Origin: Planctomycetota bacterium
GTDB lineage: Bacteria > Planctomycetota > Phycisphaerae > WQYP01
Assembly: GCA_021785155.1 (NCBI GenBank)
Contig: JAJYGE010000337.1
Span: 1-6,574, forward strand
DNA: 6,574 nucleotides
Reading direction: 5' to 3'
A program made the position numbers and the translations under genes. Positions 1-4,867 of the stretch are shown here, in pieces. Positions within the stretch are counted from its first letter, which is position 1, and the number at the start of each line of letters is the position of its first letter. The notes under the pieces were generated by a model. That model was not told the origin of the DNA and made no database searches. It saw only the letters and a program-made list of their open reading frames with translations.

Positions 1-226
1 AATAGCTATCCACAAGCCAATGCCGACCAGCGAATCCATGGATAAACTAAAATTCGCGTCTTTATTAAATGCAATTTTATTGATTATTGCACGCATCTTG
101 CATATCCAAGGCCGGCACGAATTCTCAGCACACACTGCAAAAACAGGCTTTTATAGCGGATTATTCGCGAAGGCACCGCAGCAATTCAATCACTTACGCA
201 ATGCAATATTATTTTTTATTGCGTAT
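1..226. repeat. Left copy of a 226 bp direct repeat, cut by the window edge
   Basis: This stretch aligns without gaps to 4642-4867. Positions 1-123 are identical to the other copy; the remaining 103 positions carry 21 mismatches by my hand alignment. The copy lies about 70 bp beyond the stop of the pseudopilin-like gene in the direction of transcription. Because identity runs to base 1, the repeat may continue outside the window. It is AT-rich compared with the genes and contains several TGCAAT/ATTGCA hexamers, including a dyad at 70-75 and 86-91. No transposase or terminal inverted repeats are visible, so I cannot assign it to a known mobile element. It could be a conserved upstream region of a gene that starts near the left edge, or a dispersed intergenic element. 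Confidence 0.93.
195..225. other. Dyad in the left repeat copy
   Basis: TACGCAAT at 195-202 is the exact reverse complement of ATTGCGTA at 218-225, with a 15 base loop. The same place in the right repeat copy (4837-4865) also folds. The pair 197/223 is C-G here and T-A there, which is a compensatory change. There is no T-run on either side, so a simple intrinsic terminator is unlikely. It could be an RNA structure near the 3' end of the upstream transcript or a binding site for a dimeric protein. Confidence 0.5.
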
Positions 227-294
227 CAGCAAAGCACGGAATTACACAATGGGAGGAAAGATCCTCACCGAAGTTCAACCCCATCCCTCAAAAA

Positions 295-1308
295 TCAATC
301 ACCCAATCTGTACAAATCCCAGTTCATTATTGGATTGTTGCCGTTGGGGGTATAAATGTAAGCGTTTATCTGGCTGGTGAAATACGGGGCCACCGAGCCG
401 TCCAGATACAAAATGTTCATCCAGGTGTTCCCCTGATAGCCGTGCCATTCCGGCATGGGAGCATCGGAAGCCCAATTCTGCCAAGGCCAGGCACCGCCGG
501 GGACGGCAACGCCGGTTAAATTTGGAAGAGTTGCGTAGTTCATATCCAACCGGTCCCCGCCGCCGTGATCGGCGAAGAACACTATGTCGCCGGGTGTGAC
601 GGTGGCACCGGCGTTGGGAACTTGCCCTTGGGATGTGTTTTTCAGCGCGTACCAGTTGGTCCAGAACTGCGCAGCGGGATCAGAGGGATCACCAGTAGCC
701 GTGACGCCGGCCGGGGCAACACGTTCGTCGCCAACCAGCATGTTGAAGCTGTTTTCACCGTAGGAAACAATATATGGGCCGTACTGTAACCAATCCGGAT
801 CCGCGCCTTGCGGCACGGTGATGGGAACAGGGATCGATGGATCCGCTGGACAGACCGCCCACGCCGGCACAGCCAACTGCGGTGCCCCAAGGTCCCAGAA
901 GTTTGCTTGGTTGGGCATATTACGTCCCGTTGCTTCATGGATCAATAAAGGCAACCAACTGCCGGCGTAGCTGTAGTAAGCGTAACCCGGTGCAGCCTGC
1001 GTGGGGCCGTAGTTGGCTGCGCCGGTAAACCAGCCGGAGCTTTCCGATGCGTACTCGGACTCAAGAGTATAAATTTGCCGCAGGTTGCTTTCGCACACCG
1101 TGCTTTCAGCCAGGGCCTTGGCCCGTGCCAATGCCGGTAACAGCAGCGCGATGAGAATGGCGATTATGGAAATCACCACCAGAAGTTCCACGAGGGTAAA
1201 ACCGTGCCGCCTTGGCGGCTTCGAGGAACAACGGCCAATCTGCCAAACACCCTCGCCGCGCCGGGCACCTGAAAGGGATCTGCTTTTTTGATTGATATTG
1301 AGCATCAT
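295..1308 (-). CDS. Pseudopilin-like protein with prepilin N-terminus and H-X-DG-type C-terminus
   Basis: The 337 residue product has a type IV prepilin/pseudopilin start. A basic leader of 36 residues is followed by the prepilin peptidase site G36-F37, Glu41 at mature position +5, and a hydrophobic helix at about 37-60 ending [10 protein letters not shown]. The segment CESNLRQI at 72-79 is typical of the large planctomycete and verrucomicrobial family of such proteins, as are a CPAD element near 153 and a C-terminal H289...D303-G304 pair. The family consensus has nine residues between His and Asp-Gly; here there are thirteen. The protein should sit in the inner membrane or in a pseudopilus of a type II secretion-like machine; its exact role is unknown for the family. 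The start is one of two adjacent ATGs (1308 or 1305), with a weak purine-rich AAGAAG just upstream. A strong hairpin separates it from the PEP-CTERM genes, so it is probably its own transcription unit. Confidence 0.9.
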   Translation of the reverse strand: MMLNINQKSRSLSGARRGEGVWQIGRCSSKPPRRHGFTLVELLVVISIIAILIALLLPALARAKALAESTVCESNLRQIYTLESEYASESSGWFTGAANYGPTQAAPGYAYYSYAGSWLPLLIHEATGRNMPNQANFWDLGAPQLAVPAWAVCPADPSIPVPITVPQGADPDWLQYGPYIVSYGENSFNMLVGDERVAPAGVTATGDPSDPAAQFWTNWYALKNTSQGQVPNAGATVTPGDIVFFADHGGGDRLDMNYATLPNLTGVAVPGGAWPWQNWASDAPMPEWHGYQGNTWMNILYLDGSVAPYFTSQINAYIYTPNGNNPIMNWDLYRLGD

Positions 1309-1426
1309 CGTCTTCTTGTACCAACATGCAGAATGCAGAGATCAGAATCGGCAGGCCGCAAATTCCGGCTGTAATTCGCGATCCCCTGTCAACCAGCCGT
1401 TCGACAAGTCTCCGTGGCGGATGAAA
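1309..1426 (-). other. Upstream region of the pseudopilin-like gene
   Basis: This stretch lies between the hairpin at 1427-1459 and the start codon at 1308 and should hold the promoter of the pseudopilin-like gene. On the minus strand TTGACA occurs at 1392-1387, a perfect -35 hexamer, but I find no convincing -10 box at 16-18 bases from it, so I do not call a promoter. Confidence 0.3.
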
Positions 1427-1459
1427 GAGGGCTGAACCGAGACATCTCGGCCAGCCCTC
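1427..1459. terminator. Two-part hairpin, probable terminator of the PEP-CTERM gene group
   Basis: GAGGGCTG at 1427-1434 pairs perfectly with CAGCCCTC at 1452-1459. Inside it, CCGAG at 1437-1441 pairs with CTCGG at 1446-1450 around an ACAT loop. It lies 38 bp beyond the stop of the last PEP-CTERM gene. On the minus strand it is followed by the short T-rich stretch TTTCAT, so the T-run is weak. On the plus strand CTTTATAT follows, but no plus-strand gene ends here. Confidence 0.6.
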
Positions 1460-1497
1460 CTTTATATCCACTTATCGGCCCGACCAGGCCCAAGCAA

Positions 1498-2391
1498 TCA
1501 GGTCATCTTGCGCCGCCGCAGCAGCAACAGGCCCATGGCACCAACGGCGCATAGGCCCAACGATGCCGGTTCGGGCACGGCCGCGTAGTAGGTTGGAGCG
1601 GCACCGCCGTTTGGCGGCGTCACGGTAAAGGTAAGACCCTGCCCGCCGTAGCCCTGATAATAAAACAATTCAAAATTGTACAGGCCGGGGCTTGAAAAGG
1701 TAACGGCACTGGTATTGGCCGCTGTGCCGAGGGTGCCGGTGTAGCCGTAAGCCACGATCGCTGTACCACTACCCACGCTTCCGTTGCCTCCAAGATACAC
1801 CTCCGCCGCATCGTCGGCTCCTGCCATATTGAAGGTGTATGTTCCCGCCGTGGCAATGTCGATGTATCCCTGCTGATCCACGTTGTATGCGACCGGTGCG
1901 TCAGCCGCAACATTGTTCAACGGATACCCCGGGTAGTCAGGATTGGCAGGTTCAATTACATTCCCCATGGTGGTGACGGCTTTGGTTTCGGAGGCGGTGG
2001 TATACGTTGTGGCCAGTCCATTATTCGAATCCGCAGCGGGAACGGTAAATGAGCCAGTGCCCAAAAAACTTTCCATATTCGCCAGCGTCTGGAGGCTTGG
2101 GTTCGGTGTCGCCAAACCGCCAGCCGGACTGCCGTACCCGCCCCCGCCAACGTACCCGCCGCCAGAATTCGTTCCAAATGTCGGAACATAATATTGCACG
2201 GTGGTGGTAAGACCCGACTGCGCGCCGGCCGGCGGGCTGCTAAATGCGGGACCGGGATATCCGGCGGAGCCGAACGTTTCTGTTCCGGAAAGCCCGACAT
2301 CGCTGGCCATCGCCGCGCCGGACACCGCCAAGGCTGCACCGCAGGCCCCGGCAACCAACATGGATTGGATACTACGACGATTGGTTTTCAT
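1498..2391 (-). CDS. PEP-CTERM protein A with a PA14-like domain
   Basis: The 297 residue protein has a Sec signal peptide at about 1-29 (basic MKTNRR, hydrophobic core, AMA before the likely cut). A glycine- and proline-rich stretch follows at about 40-95. A beta-rich domain at about 100-260 resembles PA14-type domains: GYIDI at 175, AGTYTF at 182, Asp193-Asp194 and GLYNFELFYY at 236. The tail is a clear PEP-CTERM signal: VPEPAS at 272-277, a hydrophobic helix at 278-291 and RRRK at 292-295. Such proteins are exported and the tail is removed by an exosortase, leaving the protein surface-bound or released. PA14 domains often bind carbohydrates, but the ligand here is unknown and the match is by eye. 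The start is fixed by GGGAG six bases ahead and by identity with the two sister genes. It is the last gene of a three-gene tandem group. Confidence 0.92.
   Translation of the reverse strand: MKTNRRSIQSMLVAGACGAALAVSGAAMASDVGLSGTETFGSAGYPGPAFSSPPAGAQSGLTTTVQYYVPTFGTNSGGGYVGGGGYGSPAGGLATPNPSLQTLANMESFLGTGSFTVPAADSNNGLATTYTTASETKAVTTMGNVIEPANPDYPGYPLNNVAADAPVAYNVDQQGYIDIATAGTYTFNMAGADDAAEVYLGGNGSVGSGTAIVAYGYTGTLGTAANTSAVTFSSPGLYNFELFYYQGYGGQGLTFTVTPPNGGAAPTYYAAVPEPASLGLCAVGAMGLLLLRRRKMT
1517..1581 (-). repeat. C-terminal PEP-CTERM coding cassette, copy in gene A
   Basis: This stretch encodes the sorting tail of gene A and matches 2511-2575 in gene B at about 57 of 65 positions without gaps. The sequence just inside each gene shows no clear similarity. 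The tail of gene C (from 3300) is much more diverged. Confidence 0.8.
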
Positions 2392-2426
2392 AAATATCTC
2401 CCTTTCAAAAGAGATTTTCTATTTCC
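2323..2426 (-). repeat. Start cassette (leader, ribosome site, signal peptide), copy A
   Basis: The block covers the 5' leader, ribosome binding site and signal peptide codons of gene A, and is paralogous to 3116-3219 and 4228-4331. Over 2361-2426 there are 4 differences from copy C and 5 from copy B. The part 2323-2360 is identical to copy C but clearly different in copy B. Similarity fades both upstream of the leader and after the signal peptide. Confidence 0.88.
2396..2415 (-). promoter_or_regulatory. Leader hairpin holding the ribosome binding site of gene A
   Basis: On the minus strand ATCTCTT can pair with GGGAGAT around a TTGAAA loop. This forms seven pairs, two of them G-U. The GGGAG of the pairing arm is the Shine-Dalgarno sequence of gene A, six bases from its ATG. 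The same 20 bases are unchanged ahead of genes B and C. The ribosome site is certain; control through the hairpin is inference. Confidence 0.6.
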
Positions 2427-2462
2427 GCGACGCCATCCCAACCACATTGGCCGGAGAAAATA

Positions 2463-2496
2463 GGGCGGCGGCTATTGTTACAGACTCACACCGCCC
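2463..2496 (-). terminator. Possible weak terminator after gene B
   Basis: GGGCGG at 2463-2468 is the reverse complement of CCGCCC at 2491-2496, with a loop of 22 bases. On the minus strand the stem is followed by TATTTTCT. The stem overlaps the last codons and stop of gene B. The long loop makes this a weak candidate; readthrough into gene A is likely. Confidence 0.3.
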
Positions 2497-3184
2497 GGCG
2501 ATTCCGCTTTCGCAGCAGCGGCAGGCCCATGGCACCAACAGCGCATAGGCCAAAAGATGCCGGTTCAGGAACCGCGGAATACTGGAGGTTGGCACCGAGA
2601 AATTCCTTGAAGCCACTGTTGTTAATGCCGGGATAGCCACTGGTGGTCGTTGCAAACATGTTTTTTACGAACGTGGCACCGGTGAAAACGCCAGCACTAG
2701 AATCAGTGCTGTTATAACCAAAGGGCGTTCCGTCGGAGCCAGTTCCGGTCATCGCTTCAGAGATTATGTAGCTGGTGTTGGCTGAAAGCGTCGTGGTCAG
2801 GGCGGCGTAGGCAAAACCCTGGGAGCCGACCGTTGTTCCAATCGGGATCGCCACGGTGTCCAGCGGGGTGCTGTTGGCGGTTGTCGAATAAATATAGGCG
2901 GTGAACGCGACGTTCGTTGCACCGTTCGTAATATATGCTTCACTGCCGCTGGTTAAAGTATCCACAAAAGCGCCGATTGCAGTGACCGAGAGGGGATTGG
3001 CTCCAATCGTAATTTCGTCACCGATATTGTAGGTCAGTCCGTCATAAATCGCATTCGGCTGTCCAGAGTTAAACGTGTATAACGTGACCGTCGACGCACC
3101 AGCCCGCATGGCCGCCAACGACATCGCCGCTGCACAGGCCCCGGCAACCAACATGAATTGGAAACTACTACGATTGGTTTTCAT
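2486..3184 (-). CDS. PEP-CTERM protein B, all-beta secreted protein
   Basis: The 232 residue protein starts with a signal peptide nearly identical to that of gene C (MKTNRSSFQFMLVAGACAAA, likely cut after AGA at about 30). The middle, about 31-203, is rich in Thr, Ser, Ala and Gly and has alternating hydrophobic residues that suggest a single beta-sandwich domain; I cannot name the family with confidence. The tail is a PEP-CTERM signal: VPEPAS at 205-210, a hydrophobic segment at 211-224 that contains an unusual proline (GLPLL), and RKRNRR at 225-230. It should be exported and then processed by an exosortase. The start is set by GGGAG at good distance and by the identical leader of the sister genes. 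It lies 101 bp after gene C and 94 bp before gene A, so the three may be cotranscribed or may each use their own leader. Confidence 0.92.
   Translation of the reverse strand: MKTNRSSFQFMLVAGACAAAMSLAAMRAGASTVTLYTFNSGQPNAIYDGLTYNIGDEITIGANPLSVTAIGAFVDTLTSGSEAYITNGATNVAFTAYIYSTTANSTPLDTVAIPIGTTVGSQGFAYAALTTTLSANTSYIISEAMTGTGSDGTPFGYNSTDSSAGVFTGATFVKNMFATTTSGYPGINNSGFKEFLGANLQYSAVPEPASFGLCAVGAMGLPLLRKRNRRAV
2511..2575 (-). repeat. C-terminal PEP-CTERM coding cassette, copy in gene B
   Basis: This is the partner of 1517-1581, with about 8 differences in 65 positions. It encodes the sorting tail of gene B from the VPEPAS region into the arginine-rich end. Confidence 0.8.
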
Positions 3185-3219
3185 AAATATCTCCCTTTCA
3201 AAAGAGATTTTGTATTTCT
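3116..3219 (-). repeat. Start cassette, copy B
   Basis: This is paralogous to 2323-2426 and 4228-4331. The stretch 3154-3219 differs from copy C at only 3 of 66 positions. The signal peptide codons at 3116-3140 are more diverged from A and C than A and C are from each other. Confidence 0.85.
3189..3208 (-). promoter_or_regulatory. Leader hairpin holding the ribosome binding site of gene B
   Basis: The 20 bases are identical to 2396-2415 and 4301-4320, with the same seven-pair stem that contains GGGAG. The spacing to the ATG at 3184 is six bases. Confidence 0.6.
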
Positions 3220-3222
3220 ACT

Positions 3223-3253
3223 CCCGGCTGACCAGACGATCAGTAACCCCGGG
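3223..3253. other. Imperfect dyad between genes C and B
   Basis: CCCGG at 3223-3227 pairs with CCGGG at 3249-3253, and inside it CTGA at 3228-3231 pairs with TCAG at 3240-3243 around eight loop bases. No T-run follows on the minus strand, so it is at best a pause or processing element in the leader of gene B. Confidence 0.3.
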
Positions 3254-3285
3254 CACAACTGTCCACACGAAGCACGTAACGACCA

Positions 3286-4296
3286 TCAGACCGTCGCGCG
3301 ATTCCGCCTTCGCAACAACAACAGGCCAAGGGCACCGACGCCCATCAGACTGGCAGTAGCCGGAACCGGAACAACGGTAGGTGCCACCGCGGCAAGGCTG
3401 CTGCCGACGCCGTAAGAAAGACGTACCTCGTCAAATGTAGCGGCGCTTGGGCTAAATCCGCGGAATAGCCCTACTGATAGATAATCATCAGTGGAAGTTA
3501 TCGCTATGGATGAAGCTGTTGAGTAGGAGCCAATCTGTTGGATCTGACCGGCACCTGTGCCAGTCGCCAAACCGTTCAGGTAAGATGCAGTCAGGTTGCC
3601 TTCGTCCTGGGCAAACTGGGCGGAATTTAGGATCCATTGGGTTATTTTGCTCCCTCCGCTCGTGCCGTTGACGTTAGACACGCCGAATAGTACCAGGTAG
3701 GTCGTGCCAATAGTCAGAGCCGTGCCTGAATCTACGCCAGCGTTACCCAAACTCCCCGAACCAACTGCCCCAGTGATATGGTCGGTACCATTTCCGTAAT
3801 ATTTCGAATAGGAAGCAACCTCGCCACTCGCGTACGAGCCGGAGGATCCAATCTCTGTAAAAATATCTGTATGTGTGTTTGACGGTATCACTCCGCTGGT
3901 ATTGCCATTGACGCTTGTTGGATCGACGAGATAACCACCATAGAGATAACTGCCGGCTCCCGGCACGGTGCTGAGTTGCTCAGAAAGCACGCCCCAATAT
4001 GACGTAGATACCGATACCGCACCACCCGATGTTTGGAGATTTGCAAAGGTCAAGCCCGTACTTTGATATGTGTAGGTGGAATTCGCATTGTCCGAAACGC
4101 CGGTAAACTTACCGGTGAGCCCAGTTCCAGTGGTGGTGGTCCCGACAATATCTGCGCCATTGGATAAGGCGCTGTAATTAAATCCATCATAAACTGTGCT
4201 GGCGGAGGCACCGGCGGAGCACTGCAGCACCGCCAAGGCTGCACCGCAGGCCCCGGCAACCAACATGAATTGGAAACTACTACGATTGGTTTTCAT
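3286..4296 (-). CDS. PEP-CTERM-type protein C with a variant VPVPAT motif
   Basis: The 336 residue protein has a signal peptide at about 1-30 (MKTNRSSFQF..., AGA before the likely cut). A long Ser/Thr/Gly-rich beta domain at about 33-297 begins YDGFNYS and closes with FDEVRLSYG at 289-297. That opening and closing pattern is common in PEP-CTERM proteins with a LamG/concanavalin-like fold; I place it there only tentatively. The tail has VPVPAT at 309-314, a hydrophobic helix at about 315-328 and RRRNRA, so the usual glutamate of the PEP motif is replaced by valine. An ATG two codons upstream (4302) is in frame, but it arises from a single base change in the shared leader and sits almost on the GGGAG site. 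The ATG at 4296 matches the sister genes and has the correct spacing. This is the first gene of the tandem group and has a long upstream region. Confidence 0.92.
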   Translation of the reverse strand: MKTNRSSFQFMLVAGACGAALAVLQCSAGASASTVYDGFNYSALSNGADIVGTTTTGTGLTGKFTGVSDNANSTYTYQSTGLTFANLQTSGGAVSVSTSYWGVLSEQLSTVPGAGSYLYGGYLVDPTSVNGNTSGVIPSNTHTDIFTEIGSSGSYASGEVASYSKYYGNGTDHITGAVGSGSLGNAGVDSGTALTIGTTYLVLFGVSNVNGTSGGSKITQWILNSAQFAQDEGNLTASYLNGLATGTGAGQIQQIGSYSTASSIAITSTDDYLSVGLFRGFSPSAATFDEVRLSYGVGSSLAAVAPTVVPVPATASLMGVGALGLLLLRRRNRATV

Positions 4297-4331
4297 AAAC
4301 ATCTCCCTTTCAAAAGAGATTTTCTATTTCC
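4228..4331 (-). repeat. Start cassette, copy C
   Basis: This is paralogous to 2323-2426 (identical over 4228-4265) and to 3116-3219 (3 differences over the leader half). It covers the leader hairpin, ribosome site and signal peptide codons of gene C. Confidence 0.88.
4301..4320 (-). promoter_or_regulatory. Leader hairpin holding the ribosome binding site of gene C
   Basis: The 20 bases are identical to those ahead of genes A and B. The GGGAG in the 3' arm is spaced for the ATG at 4296. The spacer differs by one base (ATGTTT instead of ATATTT), which creates the extra in-frame ATG at 4302. Confidence 0.6.
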
Positions 4332-4641
4332 ACTCCCGCTTGGCCGCATGGCCAATGTTTCAGGAGACGGATCGCGGAATTTGCGGCTCTGACGCCCGGC
4401 CATAACCGTGTGAACAAAACTTTCGTCGTCGCCGTGGTGGCTGATTATTGAAATTCTCATCGACATTCTGCACTCAAAAATCAACCGTCCTGTTGCAATC
4501 GCTCTGACTGATTTCAGAGCCATCTCTTAACCTATAGCACAAGTCTACAACGTTTTGCACCTCAACGCAAGTAAAAGTTAAATATTTTTTATTATGGGAC
4601 ATTACGGGTATTCCATCGCATGAGTTTCAACCGTCATTTAG
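4332..4641 (-). other. Long upstream region of PEP-CTERM gene C
   Basis: I see no gene that can be supported here. It should carry the promoter of gene C. A candidate extended -10 box is TGCTATAGG on the minus strand near 4542-4534, without a good -35. A perfect 6 bp hairpin, TTGGCC-gcat-GGCCAA, lies at 4340-4355. A 76 codon open frame (4523 to 4293) ends in a four-base ATGA overlap with the start of gene C but lacks a ribosome site and recognisable content. Confidence 0.4.
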
Positions 4642-4867
4642 AATAGCTATCCACAAGCCAATGCCGACCAGCGAATCCATGGATAAACTAAAATTCGCGT
4701 CTTTATTAAATGCAATTTTATTGATTATTGCACGCATCTTGCATATCCAAGGCCGGCACGAATTTTCAGCAAACACTGCAAAAACAGGCTTTTATCGAGG
4801 ATTATTCGTGAACGATCCGGGGCAATTACATCGATAATGCAATGCAATATCATTTTGCACTGCATAT
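4642..4867. repeat. Right copy of the 226 bp direct repeat
   Basis: The copy aligns without gaps to 1-226. 4642-4764 is identical to 1-123; 4765-4867 has 21 mismatches. Its right end overlaps the stop codon of the GH79-like gene at 4850, so here the diverged part of the repeat serves as gene end while the identical part is intergenic. In this copy the short minus-strand frame starting at 4680 is closed after 17 codons by TGA at 4629-4627. Confidence 0.95.
4837..4865. other. Hairpin at the end of the GH79-like gene
   Basis: ATGCAATGCAA at 4837-4847 pairs with TTGCACTGCAT at 4855-4865, with one mismatch and a seven base loop. The stop codon of the glycosidase gene lies in the loop. It corresponds to the dyad at 195-225 of the other repeat copy, with one compensatory change and two changes that convert mismatches into pairs. 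It lacks a following T-run. Confidence 0.5.

Noticed and set aside
20..355. Plus-strand open frame of 111 codons across the left repeat, with a 58 codon counterpart at 4661-4837
   Set aside because: There is no ribosome site. It overlaps the pseudopilin gene end, and between the two copies the differences are mostly amino acid changes and alter length, with no sign of protein-level constraint.
1387..1392. Perfect TTGACA -35 hexamer ahead of the pseudopilin-like gene
   Set aside because: No acceptable -10 box at 16-18 bases, so it is probably chance.
1106..1471. Minus-strand frame of 121 codons over the hairpin and pseudopilin start
   Set aside because: It overlaps the clear prepilin signature in another frame, runs through a terminator-like hairpin and has no recognisable content.
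2100..2170. GC-rich short-period pattern in gene A that might be a tandem repeat
   Set aside because: It encodes an irregular glycine-rich stretch and has no exact repeating unit.
1..4867. Composite transposon bounded by the two direct repeats
   Set aside because: No transposase, no terminal inverted repeats and no target duplications are visible; the enclosed genes look like ordinary chromosomal genes.
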